Position numbers and translations under genes: made by a program. A model generated the notes under the pieces. That model searched no databases and was not told where the DNA came from. It was given only the letters and a program-made list of their open reading frames with translations. This document shows positions 8,440 to 17,712 of a stretch of 64,000 nucleotides of DNA, piece after piece (the first letter of the stretch is position 1; every line of letters begins with the position of its first letter). The DNA comes from an uncultured Lachnospiraceae bacterium (GTDB lineage: Bacteria; Bacillota; Clostridia; Lachnospirales; Lachnospiraceae), in assembly GCA_946566685.1 (NCBI GenBank), contig CAMNXA010000005.1, positions 1-64,000 on the forward strand, read 5' to 3'.

Positions 8440-9216
8440 ATGCAGGTACTGTCAGGACTCACTATCCCCTTTGTGGGAACAACGCTCGGTGCGGCGATGG
8501 TCTTTTTCATGAGACGGGAGATGAACAGGAAGGTGGAAATGCTCCTGATGGGTTTCGCGGCGGGTGTTATGATTGCGGCTTCTGTCTGGTCTCTCCTGAT
8601 TCCGGCCATAGACATGGCAGGGGAACAGAACCAGATTGCCTGGGTGCCGGCCACTGTTGGCTTTCTGTCTGGTATCGCCTTTTTGCTGGTGCTGGATACG
8701 CTTATTCCCCACTGGCATCTGGAGAGCGACCAGCCGGAGGGTGTGGAGAGCGAGTTAAAAAAAACAACCATGCTTGTCCTGGCGGTGACGCTTCACAATA
8801 TCCCGGAGGGGATGTCTGTGGGAGTGACCTTTGCAGGTGCATTGATCGGGGATACCGGGATTACCATGGCAGGTGCGTTTGCCCTGGCAGTGGGCATTGC
8901 CATCCAGAATTTCCCGGAAGGGGCGATTATTTCCATGCCGCTTCGCAGTGAGGGGATTTCCAGAAGTAAGGCATTTGTCTATGGCGCCTTGTCGGGTGTG
9001 GTTGAGCCGGTGGGTGCTTTCATAACGATACTGCTGGCAGAACAGGTCGTGTCGGCCCTGCCTTATCTGCTTGCCTTTGCGGCCGGGGCGATGATCTATG
9101 TGGTAGTGGAAGAACTGATTCCGGAGTCGCAGGCGGGGGAACATAATAACATCGGGACGATCGGTGCGGCGGTGGGATTTGTGATCATGATGATCCTGGA
9201 TGTGGCGCTGGGGTGA
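8440..9216 (+). CDS. ZIP family divalent metal transporter
   Basis: The 258-residue protein has about eight TM segments and the two ZIP binuclear-centre helices: HNIPEGMSVGVTFAG (TM4) and QNFPEGAIISMPL (TM5). These bind Zn2+, Fe2+ or similar ions in a gufA/ZupT-like importer. ATG 8440 has GGAGG six bases upstream. A TATAAT at 8403-8408 precedes it but its -35 spacing is poor. It is separated by 64 bases from the chemoreceptor gene and is probably transcribed alone. Metal-handling GTPases of the CobW type occur far downstream in the same window, but nothing ties them directly. Confidence 0.93.
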   Translation: MQVLSGLTIPFVGTTLGAAMVFFMRREMNRKVEMLLMGFAAGVMIAASVWSLLIPAIDMAGEQNQIAWVPATVGFLSGIAFLLVLDTLIPHWHLESDQPEGVESELKKTTMLVLAVTLHNIPEGMSVGVTFAGALIGDTGITMAGAFALAVGIAIQNFPEGAIISMPLRSEGISRSKAFVYGALSGVVEPVGAFITILLAEQVVSALPYLLAFAAGAMIYVVVEELIPESQAGEHNNIGTIGAAVGFVIMMILDVALG

Positions 9217-9332
9217 TTTGTTAATTTCATCTGTTGAGAAAAGGGTTATTATGTGATATCATAAATATAAATATACCATAGACGCAGGTTCAGGATGACA
9301 GCCTGCGCCTGTTATTTTATGATATGGAAATT

Positions 9333-9362
9333 CTCCGCCTATCTGAGACCGCGAAGCGGATT
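9333..9362. repeat. GCGAAGC palindromic repeat unit
   Basis: CTCCGCCTATCTGAGACCGCGAAGCGGATTT matches the units at 1568 and 44631-44695 in sequence and orientation. The CCGC/GCGG ends can form a hairpin. It lies in the 217-base gap between the ZIP gene and the aldo/keto reductase gene, which otherwise holds no gene. Confidence 0.65.
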
Positions 9363-9433
9363 TCATAAAATTATTTGGGCGGTGAATTATCTTTAAGTTT
9401 TCACAACATATTGACAGGCAGGAAGGAGTATGT

Positions 9434-10558
9434 ATGGAAGCAAAGAAACTGGGGTTTGGGCTGATGCGGCTGCCGCTTATGGATGCCAATGACGGAGCAA
9501 GCATTGATATGGAAAAGACGAAAGAGATGGTGGATACTTTTCTTGAGAGAGGCTTTACCTATTTTGATACCGCCTGGATGTACTGCGGATTTAAGAGTGA
9601 GGACGCGGCAAAGGAGTGTCTGGTTGACAGACATCCCAGGGACAGCTATACGCTGGCAACGAAACTTCATGCAAGCTTTATCCGTACCAGGGAAGACCGG
9701 GATAAGATTTTTGAGGAACAGCTTAGAAAAACAGGTGTTACTTATTTTGACTATTATCTGATTCACGATGTGGGATTTGGCCATTATAAGATTTATACGG
9801 ATCTGGATTGTTTTAACTGGCTGGTGGAGAAAAAGAAGCAGGGGCTGGTGAAACATATCGGCTTTTCGTTCCATGATAATGCGGAATTTCTGGATAAGGT
9901 GCTGACAGAGCATCCGGAGATGGAGTTTGTGCAGTTACAGCTTAATTATCTTGACTGGGACAGCAGTGCAATCCAGTCCCGTCAGTGCTATGAGGTGGCA
10001 ACGAAGCATGGCGTGCCGGTATGGGTTATGGAACCGGTCAAGGGAGGTACGCTGGCGCAGGTACCCCAGGCGGTGGCCGAACTGTTCCGGGCGCACGATC
10101 CGAATATGTCGATTCCATCCTGGGCAATCCGTTTTGCGGCCAGTCTGGACAATGTGAAAATGGTCTTGAGCGGTATGAGTAATATGGAACAATTATTGGA
10201 TAACACTAGTTATATGGCAGACTTTAAGCCCCTGACAGAGGAAGAGAGACGCATGGTATACAAAGCAGCCGCTATCATCAACGGCAACATCGCGATTCCC
10301 TGCACAGGCTGTTCCTATTGTACCGATGGCTGTCCTATGAAGATTGCGATTCCGAAGTATTTCTCTCTATATAATGCAGAGATGCAGGAAGCGGAAGGAA
10401 AGGACTGGACGCCGCAGGGTGAGTATTATGACCGTCTGACAGGCACTTTTGGCAAGGCCGGCGACTGTATCGGCTGTGGTCAGTGTGAGAATGCCTGTCC
10501 CCAGCATCTGCCGGTCATGGAGCATTTGAAGACGGTAGCCGGATATTTTGGTAAATAA
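9434..10558 (+). CDS. Aldo/keto reductase with C-terminal 4Fe-4S domain
   Basis: The 374-residue enzyme has an aldo/keto reductase barrel (residues about 1-270) with the catalytic tetrad visible as D and Y in YFDTAWMYCGFKSE, K in A-T-K-L-H and H in Y-L-I-H-D-V. The C-terminal 90 residues carry ferredoxin-type cysteines: CTGCSYCTDGCP and CIGCGQCENACP. This architecture is frequent in anaerobes and suggests NAD(P)H or ferredoxin-linked reduction of a carbonyl substrate in the cytoplasm; the substrate is unknown. ATG 9434 has AAGGAG six bases upstream. A hairpin at 10613-10654 follows as a probable terminator. Confidence 0.92.
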   Translation: MEAKKLGFGLMRLPLMDANDGASIDMEKTKEMVDTFLERGFTYFDTAWMYCGFKSEDAAKECLVDRHPRDSYTLATKLHASFIRTREDRDKIFEEQLRKTGVTYFDYYLIHDVGFGHYKIYTDLDCFNWLVEKKKQGLVKHIGFSFHDNAEFLDKVLTEHPEMEFVQLQLNYLDWDSSAIQSRQCYEVATKHGVPVWVMEPVKGGTLAQVPQAVAELFRAHDPNMSIPSWAIRFAASLDNVKMVLSGMSNMEQLLDNTSYMADFKPLTEEERRMVYKAAAIINGNIAIPCTGCSYCTDGCPMKIAIPKYFSLYNAEMQEAEGKDWTPQGEYYDRLTGTFGKAGDCIGCGQCENACPQHLPVMEHLKTVAGYFGK

Positions 10559-10612
10559 ACGGTACGTGGAAATAGGCGGCGGGTGATGGAGACTGCGTGA
10601 AATACATAAAGA

Positions 10613-10654
10613 TTTTCCCGGAGGGGCAGGCTGATAGAGTCTGCCCCTTTGTGT
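10613..10654 (+). terminator. Probable terminator of the aldo/keto reductase gene
   Basis: GGGGCAG (10623-10629) and CTGCCCC (10641-10647) form a strong stem followed by TTTGTGT, with an outer TTCCC/GGGAA pair. A degenerate CTCCGCTTATTTGGGGAC stretch just downstream resembles the start of the palindromic repeat unit at 9333. Confidence 0.6.
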
Positions 10655-10758
10655 GGGAAAGTCCTCCGCTTATTTGGGGACGTTTTGCGGTTTTGATACG
10701 TCTAATGTATGAAAGCATACATAGTAAGGCTGTGATACGGCAGAAGAAAGGGACAGGG

Positions 10759-11250
10759 ATGGATAAGCTAATACAAAGAGCGAAGGAGAAAGATGCGGAC
10801 GCCTTTGCAGAACTGATGCAGCGGCAGATGCAGAGCATGTACAAGACCGCCTGGGCAATGGTGGGCAATGATGAGGATGTGGCGGATGTCATACAGGAGA
10901 CCATACTGACTTGTTATGAAAAGATGGGACAACTTAAGACAAATGCCTATTTTCAGACATGGATGATTCGAATCCTCATCAATAAATGCAATGATCTGTT
11001 ACGAAAAAGGAGGCGCGTACAGCTGACAGAGGAACCCGTGGAAATTCCGGTGATGGAGAGGGCCTATGAAAACGCGGAGTGGAAAGAAGTGCTTATGGCA
11101 TTGGATGAGAAATACCGTGTGGCGGTGCTCCTGTACTATATCGAAGGGCTGTCTACGGCAGATATCAGTAAAATCCTGGGATTGAGTGAGAGCGCCGTGC
11201 GAAGCAGACTTTCCAGGGCCAGGAAGATGTTGGGGCAGGAACTGGAATAA
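10759..11250 (+). CDS. Sigma-70 family (ECF-like) RNA polymerase sigma factor
   Basis: The 163-residue protein has region 2 at about 8-75 (DADAFAELMQRQMQSMYKTA, D-V-A-D-V-I-Q-E-T and F-Q-T-W-M-I-R-I-L-I-N-K-C) and region 4 at about 105-160 (Y-R-V-A-V-L-L-Y-Y-I-E-G-L-S-T-A-D-I-S-K-I-L, S-A-V-R-S-R-L-S-R-A-R). ATG 10759 has AAAGGG seven bases upstream; longer in-frame starts lack a site and family homology. The DUF4179 anti-sigma gene follows 76 bases later. A hairpin TGTATG-aaag-CATACA at 10706-10721 lies in the leader and may be an operator. It resembles the second sigma gene at 36038-36583. Confidence 0.92.
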   Translation: MDKLIQRAKEKDADAFAELMQRQMQSMYKTAWAMVGNDEDVADVIQETILTCYEKMGQLKTNAYFQTWMIRILINKCNDLLRKRRRVQLTEEPVEIPVMERAYENAEWKEVLMALDEKYRVAVLLYYIEGLSTADISKILGLSESAVRSRLSRARKMLGQELE

Positions 11251-11326
11251 GACTTGGAACAGGACGCAGCAGAAAATGACAACGGCAGGATATGACGGCC
11301 GACAGGATATCGGAAAGGAAACAGGG

Positions 11327-12544
11327 ATGATGAACGACAGGACAAAGATAGAAATTCTGCGGGAAGAGATTGTGATTCCCCGGATTGTACAGCAGAAAGC
11401 AGATACAGCTTATGTGATGATTAAGGGGCAGAACAGCAGGATGAGCGATGTAGAGGCACAAATAAATGACTTGACGGATAAAAATACGAAGAATGATTTA
11501 CATCATACAAGAAGAAGTAGAATCAAAAAGGTTTTGCCTCTTGCGGCTGTGCTTATCATGCTGCTTGCAGGAGCGGTTGTGGCGGCCGGGACCAGGTGGA
11601 GCGCAGGAATCAGTGAAAAATGGCAGGTAGAGGAGTCCCAGAAGGAGATGCTTCAACAAGAAGGGGCTGTTTCCTTTGCCATGCTAAGCCAGACGCAAAA
11701 CGGTGTTACCATAACGGCGGAGCAGAGTGTTACGGACAATTACAGTGTTTATCTTGCCTTTCGGGTGGATGGTTATAGCGTGAGAGAAGGGCTGTCACCC
11801 AATTTTGAGGAAATGCAGGTTACTGTGGACGGGGTGGATGGAGTCAATTATTCAGCCGGGTTCTTTGACGGGCTTGTTACAGGAGAAGACGGTATACTGG
11901 AATATGCAGACGGTACGGCGGCCGGACAGGATGAAGAGGGGAATGTCATCAGCAGATATATCAGGGAGGACGGCAGTATGACTTACTGTATTTCCATGAC
12001 GGAATCGGAGAGAGGCTGGGCGTTGGACAGGGATGTTCATGTGAAATTTAAGAATCTGTGCGGTTATGAGGACAAGGCGGGAGAAGTGGACACGGCCAGT
12101 GTGGTAAATGGTACCTGGGATTTTAGTTGGAATCTCCAGGGGACAGGCAACAGGAAGGAATGGACGCTTGAAATGCCTCTGGGGGACAGCGGTGCGGTAG
12201 TACGCAGGATAGAGTTGTCGCCGGCATCAGGATACGTGGAGTGTGATTGGCCCAGACAGCGGGAGACCAGGCAGGCTGTGGGGCCGGATGGGGAACTTAT
12301 GGAAATCAGCCGCCCTGTGAGGGCGCCCAGGATGAGTGGCGTAAGGCTGAAAGACGGCACGGAGTACCGGTATTTGTTTTCCGGGGACGGCACGGAAGGG
12401 TATGTGTCTTCCGAGCAGGAGTCGACACAGTATTATGCCTGTAGAGGATGTGAGAGGCTGATTGATCCGGAGCAGGTGGCGGTGGTGTTTTTTGAGAATA
12501 CGGATGACGGCGGATTTTATGAGATAGTGCTTGAGGGGGATTAA
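11327..12544 (+). CDS. DUF4179 anti-sigma factor, membrane-anchored
   Basis: The 405-residue protein has an N-terminal cytoplasmic part (about 1-65) that should bind the sigma factor, one TM segment at about 69-88 (V-L-P-L-A-A-V-L-I-M-L-L-A-G), and a large extracellular region beginning with the DUF4179 domain (SQTQNGVTITAEQSVTDNYS). It is the second gene of the sigma/anti-sigma pair and would hold the sigma factor inactive until an envelope signal arrives. ATG 11327 is chosen because AAGGAA lies seven bases upstream; the in-frame ATG at 11276 has none. A paralogous pair is at 34765-36583. Confidence 0.85.
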   Translation: MMNDRTKIEILREEIVIPRIVQQKADTAYVMIKGQNSRMSDVEAQINDLTDKNTKNDLHHTRRSRIKKVLPLAAVLIMLLAGAVVAAGTRWSAGISEKWQVEESQKEMLQQEGAVSFAMLSQTQNGVTITAEQSVTDNYSVYLAFRVDGYSVREGLSPNFEEMQVTVDGVDGVNYSAGFFDGLVTGEDGILEYADGTAAGQDEEGNVISRYIREDGSMTYCISMTESERGWALDRDVHVKFKNLCGYEDKAGEVDTASVVNGTWDFSWNLQGTGNRKEWTLEMPLGDSGAVVRRIELSPASGYVECDWPRQRETRQAVGPDGELMEISRPVRAPRMSGVRLKDGTEYRYLFSGDGTEGYVSSEQESTQYYACRGCERLIDPEQVAVVFFENTDDGGFYEIVLEGD

Positions 12545-12561
12545 GGGGGATTAAGGAGGAC

Positions 12562-12698
12562 GCCCGGGCATCGGTTCCTTTCTACGTCACCGCGCTCTCG
12601 CTCCTTTCACAGCACAGCAGATGCTAAACTCGTGAAAAACCTCGTTAAGCACTGGTGCTGTTCTAGGGGTTCCTTAAGAAAGAAACCGATGCCCGGGC
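12562..12698. repeat. 137-bp long inverted repeat, candidate structured RNA or MITE
   Basis: Arms at 12562-12583 and 12677-12698 pair over 22 bp with one mismatch; they begin GCCCGGGCATCGGTT. The enclosed 93 bases contain further pairing (TTTCAC/GTGAAA at 12605 and 12632, CAGCAC/GTGCTG at 12610 and 12655). It lies immediately after the anti-sigma gene. It could terminate that transcript, encode a small RNA (the minus-strand reading looks like a compact folded RNA), or be a non-autonomous mobile element. Confidence 0.7.
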
Positions 12699-12767
12699 TG
12701 ATTTATTAATTCCTACAAGGCATAGTTGAAAGATGTTATTTTCTCCAAATTTATGCCAACAAAACCA

Positions 12768-12803
12768 GCCGGAACAGGGTGAAAATTTTCACCCTGCTCC
12801 GGC
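12768..12803. terminator. 36-bp loop-less palindrome, possible bidirectional terminator
   Basis: Two 18-base arms beginning GCCGGA and meeting at AAAATTTT pair with one mismatch. On the minus strand it is followed by a T-rich tract. The remaining bases to 13004 hold no convincing gene; a 97-codon minus-strand frame at 12713-13006 covers the palindrome and is likely spurious. Confidence 0.5.
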
Positions 12804-12969
12804 GACCTTTCTGACCAATCTGCGCAAAGTAACCATCTAACACACGAATAAGTACTTACCTGTCTGATACACCTTGTCTTCCTCCAACCCCCTATGCTAA
12901 AATAATCACGAGCATTACACCAGTCAACCAGACAACACAACCAAAAATCACAAAGCGATATTTTCATCC

Positions 12970-12999
12970 AAAGGAGCAATACATAAAGGAGCAATACAT
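12970..12999 (+). promoter_or_regulatory. Duplicated ribosome-binding segment
   Basis: AAAGGAGCAATACAT is repeated perfectly in tandem (12970-12984, 12985-12999) directly before the MATE start codon at 13005, giving two Shine-Dalgarno sequences 15 bases apart. Slippage at this repeat would change spacing to the ATG. Confidence 0.75.
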
Positions 13000-13004
13000 A
13001 CATC

Positions 13005-14354
13005 ATGAACGAAAAGAATGACTTAACAACGGGAAGCGTATGGAAAAACCTGGTGCTGTTTGCGCTTCCCTATCTTTTGGCCTGTTTTATGCAGACCTTT
13101 TACGGGATGGCGGATCTGTTCGTGGTAGGACTGTACAATGGTTCGGAGACCACCACGGCGGTGTCCATCGGCAGTCAGGTGATGCATATGCTGACCGTGA
13201 TTATCGTGGGGTTCGCCATGGGCGCTACCGTGCGGATTGCCAGATGTGTGGGTGCAAAGGATGAACGCTCTGCGGCCAGGACTGTGGGCTCTGCCGTCAC
13301 TTTCTTTATCCTGTTCGCAGTAGTACTCACGATTGCCCTTCTGGCATTGACAAATGGAATAGCAAATGTTATGTTAACGCCTGCGGAAGCTGTCAGAGAG
13401 ACGAAGCTTTATCTTGCCATCTGCTTTGCAGGGGTGCCCTTTATCACAGCTTACAATGTGATCAGCAGTATTTTCCGTGGGGCAGGGGATTCCCGCCGGC
13501 CCATGTATTTTGTGGCGGTGGCCTGTGTGGTCAATATTGTATTGGATTTTGTTTTTATCGGCGGAATGGGTCTGGGAGCCGCAGGGGCAGCATTGGGAAC
13601 GGTCTGTGGCCAGGCGGTGAGCGTGGTTTTTGCCTTGGGGATGCTTAAGAGGTGTAATCTTGGCTTCCAGGTCACCAGGCAGGATATCCGAGCGGACCGG
13701 GAAGTGATATCGCAGATGCTGAAAGTGGGGACGCCTATTGCCTGTCAGGATGGGCTGATCCAGGTTGCTTTCATTGTGATTACGGTGATCGCCAACAGCA
13801 GGGGACTGATTGCGTCCGCGGCAGTGGGGATCGTGGAGAAGCTGATTGGCTTCATGTTTCTGGTACCTTCGGCCTTTCTGTCGGCAATCTCTGCCATCAC
13901 GGCTCAGAATATGGGAGCTGACCGGGCAGACAGGGCCAGGGCCAGTCTGCGTTATGGGCTGGTGATCACGGTATGCTGGGGGATGCTTTGTGCGCTTTAT
14001 AATCAGTTCCTGCCTCAGACTCTGGTGGGACTTTTCAGCAAAGATGCGGCGGTGATCGTGGCGGGGTGCGCTTATATGAGATCCTATGCCTATGATACGG
14101 TCTTTGCGGCCATACATTTCTGCTTCAGCGGCTATTTCTGTGGGGACCAGAAATCGGGGATTTCCTTTATCCATAATATTACGGCTATTATACTGGTACG
14201 GATTCCGGGAGCTTATCTGGCCAGCGTATATTTTCCGGACAGCCTCTATCCGATGGGATGGGCGGCACCGCTTGGTTCTCTGCTCTCCGGGCTGATCTGT
14301 ATTGGATTTTATGTCTATTGCAGACGCCGTGAGAAGATGGTGAAATCGGCATGA
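13005..14354 (+). CDS. MATE family efflux transporter
   Basis: The 449-residue protein has twelve predicted TM segments in two homologous halves, with MATE hallmarks such as the N-terminal F-A-L-P-Y-L-L-A-C-F-M-Q-T-F-Y-G-M-A-D, G-A-G-D-S-R-R-P-M-Y-F, and P-S-A-F-L-S-A-I-S-A-I-T-A-Q-N-M-G-A. Such proteins export drugs or metabolites using a Na+ or H+ gradient. The start at 13005 sits behind a duplicated AAGGAG. The gene is preceded by two inverted repeats and stands alone; nothing nearby indicates a specific substrate. Confidence 0.93.
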   Translation: MNEKNDLTTGSVWKNLVLFALPYLLACFMQTFYGMADLFVVGLYNGSETTTAVSIGSQVMHMLTVIIVGFAMGATVRIARCVGAKDERSAARTVGSAVTFFILFAVVLTIALLALTNGIANVMLTPAEAVRETKLYLAICFAGVPFITAYNVISSIFRGAGDSRRPMYFVAVACVVNIVLDFVFIGGMGLGAAGAALGTVCGQAVSVVFALGMLKRCNLGFQVTRQDIRADREVISQMLKVGTPIACQDGLIQVAFIVITVIANSRGLIASAAVGIVEKLIGFMFLVPSAFLSAISAITAQNMGADRADRARASLRYGLVITVCWGMLCALYNQFLPQTLVGLFSKDAAVIVAGCAYMRSYAYDTVFAAIHFCFSGYFCGDQKSGISFIHNITAIILVRIPGAYLASVYFPDSLYPMGWAAPLGSLLSGLICIGFYVYCRRREKMVKSA

Positions 14355-14505
14355 TGCCTTTATAATATAATATATCATGCGTTATTAATATGAAACGGTA
14401 GACGAAGAAGACGAAAAGCTGTATAATAATATCGGATTTTTGCTCTTTGTGCAGAAGAGGCATCTTGAGCAGAGAAGGTATCGAGGAAATCTTAGGAGGG
14501 CGGGC

Positions 14506-15783
14506 ATGAAAACAATCAGGGGGAAGCTATTATCCCTGCTTCTGGCGTTGACGTTCATTTTGTTGTTTGCGGCATCCGTGGTCAGTACGCTTATGGCAGG
14601 CGGTGGAACGATTGGCGGTGCACTTGTCGTGGGAGTGCTTGCGGCCATTGTTGGTACGGTGATTATCGGTCTCGTTGCAGGAGTGGTAGTTAATAGGGCG
14701 TTGGCACCAATGATGCAGTTGAAATGTTTTGCGGCCGGAGATTTTAGAGAACAGAGTGGAGCGGCCGGTCAGTCTGGTGTGGCGGAAGGCTTTAAGGACG
14801 AGATGGAGGAAGTCAGTCAGGCGGCGCAGACGGTCAGGAGCCGGGTGCGGGAGACGATCATTGGTACGAATGAGGAGGCAGCGGATATTGAGAATACGGC
14901 ATCTCGGGCGTACAGTGAGATGGCTGAATTAAATAACACTATTGATGAAATGGATCAGGTGATGGAGAAGCTGACCGATAAGGTGCGTGAGGCGGCGGAT
15001 GTGACGCAGACTATCAGCCAGGCCAGCGCAGAGATTGGAACGGCAGTCACGGATGTGGCAAATAAATCCTCGGAATCGGCAGGGGCATCCAAAGAGATTA
15101 CCGAAAGAGCAGATGTGTTGTATGAGACCACGGTCACAGCCAAGAAACAGGCCAGCGTGATTTACCACAGTGCGGAGGATGAACTGGAAAGTGCACTGAA
15201 AGAAGTGGAAAAGATTGAACAGATCAAAGAACTTTCCCAGGAGATTGGCGGCATTGCCAACCAGACCAACCTGATCGCATTAAATGCGGCGATCGAGGCG
15301 GCCAGGGCCGGTGAAGCGGGTATGGGATTTGCCGTGGTTGCGGATGAGGTGAGGAGTCTTGCGGAACATTCCCAGGGGACGGTAAACAAGATTCAGAAAG
15401 TGATTGACGAGGTGGTAGGTTCTGTAGCGGCTTTAAAGGCCAGTTCGGAGAAGCTTCTGAATTTTATGAAGGATCATGTGATCGGGGACTATCATGCCAT
15501 GGTGGATACGGCCGAACGCTATCAGAAGGATGCTGCCTTTTTTAATGGCATCGCGGCTGATCTTGGCACTTCAGCGGAGATGATGGGCGCAGCGGTGGAG
15601 GAGATGCTTGCCTCCCTTCAGTCGGTGACAGAATTAAATGCCGTGATTGTGGACGATGTGCGTGATGTGGCAACAGCCATGCAGAACAGTAACGTGGGCT
15701 GTGAGGAGATACTGCGCAAAATGGCGATTTTGGAGAGGAGCAGCCGTTCCTTGCAGGAAATTATGTCCGGATTTACGGTTTGA
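14506..15783 (+). CDS. Methyl-accepting chemotaxis protein without a periplasmic sensor
   Basis: This 425-residue receptor has two TM segments near the N-terminus (about 8-26 and 34-62) separated by only a few residues, so it lacks an extracellular ligand domain. The rest is a long coiled-coil signalling domain with the conserved tip [20 protein letters not shown] followed by [13 protein letters not shown] at about residues 253-285. ATG 14506 has AGGAGG six bases upstream. It may sense membrane or cytoplasmic state, or signal through arrays with other receptors. Its last 11 bases overlap the end of the convergent AGCS gene. Confidence 0.9.
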   Translation: MKTIRGKLLSLLLALTFILLFAASVVSTLMAGGGTIGGALVVGVLAAIVGTVIIGLVAGVVVNRALAPMMQLKCFAAGDFREQSGAAGQSGVAEGFKDEMEEVSQAAQTVRSRVRETIIGTNEEAADIENTASRAYSEMAELNNTIDEMDQVMEKLTDKVREAADVTQTISQASAEIGTAVTDVANKSSESAGASKEITERADVLYETTVTAKKQASVIYHSAEDELESALKEVEKIEQIKELSQEIGGIANQTNLIALNAAIEAARAGEAGMGFAVVADEVRSLAEHSQGTVNKIQKVIDEVVGSVAALKASSEKLLNFMKDHVIGDYHAMVDTAERYQKDAAFFNGIAADLGTSAEMMGAAVEEMLASLQSVTELNAVIVDDVRDVATAMQNSNVGCEEILRKMAILERSSRSLQEIMSGFTV

Positions 15784-17068
15784 CCTTTCGCCGGAGCAGG
15801 AAAAGGGCAAGTACGTTGGGCAGTACCATCAGAGCGTTGATCAGATCGGTACATTCCCAGACAAAATGCACGGGTATGATGGCGCCCAGATAGATCATCA
15901 GTACATAGAGGAGTTTGTAATACGGAATGCCTTTGTTTCCCAGGAGGTATTCCGTTGCTTTTTCCCCAAAATAAGACCAGCCGATCAGGGTGGTCACGGC
16001 AAAGGCGGCCAGGGAGAGTGTCAGAAAGGCATTTCCCACATAGGGAAGATGGGAGAAAGCAGCGGCGGTCAGGTCTGTCTGCGCCACGCCTGCCGTGGAA
16101 GCGGGATCATAGAGCATGTTGGAAACGACCACCAGTCCGGTGATCAGGCACATGACTACTGTGTCCCAAAAGACGGCGGTCATGGAGACATAGGCCTGTA
16201 TACGGGGCTCTTTTGTGTGGGAAGCCGCCGCAGCGATGGCCGATGTGCCGATGCCGGCCTCATTGGTAAACAGTCCTCTGGCGATGCCATAGCGGACAGC
16301 ATGCTGTATTGTGGCGCCGGCGGCGCCTCCTGCGATGCTCGTGAAAGAGAGCGCGTCTTTTAAAATCCACACAATGGCGGCGGGCAGCTGCCGGCGGTAG
16401 AGAATCAAGAGCAGCAGACAGCCAAAGAGGTAGAAAAAACTGATAGCAGGAACGGTGCGTTCACAGAGGGTACCGATGCTTTTGATACCGCCCAGGATCA
16501 CGGCGCCGGTTAAAAGTGCCAAAGCAATCCCAACAAAGTGGGGAGAGAGATGGAAAGTGCCGGCGGCAGCCTGGGAGACAGAGTTTGCCTGGGTGGTACA
16601 GCCCACACCGAAAGCGGCGGCCAGCGTGCAGATGGCATAGATACATCCTAGTTTATAATTATGTAAACCATTTTTGAGGACATACATAGGACCGCCCACA
16701 TAAGTGCCGTCCTGGCGGCAGTCCCTGTAGAGGACGCTTAAATAACACTCGCTATAGGCAGTGGACATGCCCAGAATACCGGTGATCCAGCACCAGAAGA
16801 CAGCGCCGGGGCCGCCCAGGGCCACAGCAGTGGAGACACCGATGATGTTGCCGGTACCCAGAGTGGCAGCCAGTGTGGTGGATAGGGCGCTGAAGGGGGA
16901 AAGATTGCGGCCGCTTTCGTCCGTTTGGCCAAAGGACAGCCGGATGGCATGCCAGAGATTGCGCTGAGGGAAATGCAGCCTGAGCGTGAAATAAACATGG
17001 GTGCCCATCAAAAGCACCAGCAGCGGAAGGCTCCAGAGAAAGTTGTTTATTTGTTTTATCATTTCCAT
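15773..17068 (-). CDS. AGCS family sodium:alanine (amino acid) symporter
   Basis: The protein (431 residues from ATG 17068) has about ten TM segments and AGCS family landmarks: [50 protein letters not shown] and [20 protein letters not shown]. These importers couple Na+ to uptake of alanine, glycine or related amino acids. An in-frame ATG at 17101 would add 11 residues; 17068 matches the usual family start, though neither has a good ribosome-binding site. Its 3' end overlaps the convergent chemoreceptor gene by 11 bases, with no terminator between them. Confidence 0.92.
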   Translation of the reverse strand: MEMIKQINNFLWSLPLLVLLMGTHVYFTLRLHFPQRNLWHAIRLSFGQTDESGRNLSPFSALSTTLAATLGTGNIIGVSTAVALGGPGAVFWCWITGILGMSTAYSECYLSVLYRDCRQDGTYVGGPMYVLKNGLHNYKLGCIYAICTLAAAFGVGCTTQANSVSQAAAGTFHLSPHFVGIALALLTGAVILGGIKSIGTLCERTVPAISFFYLFGCLLLLILYRRQLPAAIVWILKDALSFTSIAGGAAGATIQHAVRYGIARGLFTNEAGIGTSAIAAAASHTKEPRIQAYVSMTAVFWDTVVMCLITGLVVVSNMLYDPASTAGVAQTDLTAAAFSHLPYVGNAFLTLSLAAFAVTTLIGWSYFGEKATEYLLGNKGIPYYKLLYVLMIYLGAIIPVHFVWECTDLINALMVLPNVLALFLLRRKVKP

Positions 17069-17203
17069 AGTAAGGTCACGTCCATGTAAAGCTGTTAACA
17101 TAGTATATAGAATTCGGTTCCTAAAAAGAACCAGATTGTGGTATACTCATAATGAGCGCGTTCTGCGCACAATGTCTCCAGGGAGAGGAAGGTGGATGAT
17201 GAT

Positions 17204-17578
17204 ATGAAAGAAAAAGCCTATGCCTGGGCGAAGGCACTCTGCCATTATGCTGGAGAGAACGAGACATTTCTGGAACAGTTCTGGGAGGCTCTCACACAGT
17301 CGGAGGGCGTTTACCGGGAATTTGTGTACTATCTGGAACATCAGAATTTTCTCTGTGACTGTCAGATAGAAGGTTACAGTCTTGTGGATATCATGGTATG
17401 GCAGATGGATCATTTTAAAGCACAGATGGACAGGGGAAAGGATGATATGAAAAACAACGGGGACAAAATGCTCCTGATGGCGTTTGACACGATGCTGCGG
17501 ATGGAGAAGGATCCAATGCCCTATGTTGCCCGTATGCAGGGAGAAACCGGTACGGATTATCCGGGAAAATATGAATAA
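17204..17578 (+). CDS. Conserved small protein, function unknown
   Basis: The product is about 124 acidic residues, largely helical, with Y-V-Y-Y-L-E-H-Q-N-F-L-C-D-C-Q-I-E-G-Y-S-L-V-D-I in the middle and a basic/acidic C-terminal half. No TM segment, signal peptide or known motif is visible. An upstream in-frame GTG at 17192 is an alternative start; GAGAGGAAGG and GGTGG lie just before. It is transcribed divergently from the AGCS gene and sits 134 bases before the receiver-type regulator. I do not recognise the family. Confidence 0.65.
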   Translation: MKEKAYAWAKALCHYAGENETFLEQFWEALTQSEGVYREFVYYLEHQNFLCDCQIEGYSLVDIMVWQMDHFKAQMDRGKDDMKNNGDKMLLMAFDTMLRMEKDPMPYVARMQGETGTDYPGKYE

Positions 17579-17712
17579 TGGGAGACAGTAATAAATCGAG
17601 GACAGCCAGAGAATGGGTCTTGCAGATTATATATGAACACGTTAAACTATTTATACAACTAATAATGAAGTTTAATAGTGAGGGACACGTTTAATCGCGC
17701 TTGGGGGGCGAT

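Noticed and set aside
9281-9316. Hairpin CGCAGG/CCTGCG as ZIP terminator
   Set aside because: The T-run after it is weak, so I did not list it as a terminator.
12713-13006. 97-codon minus-strand frame
   Set aside because: It covers a 36-bp palindrome and shows no coding features; the intergenic repeats explain the sequence.
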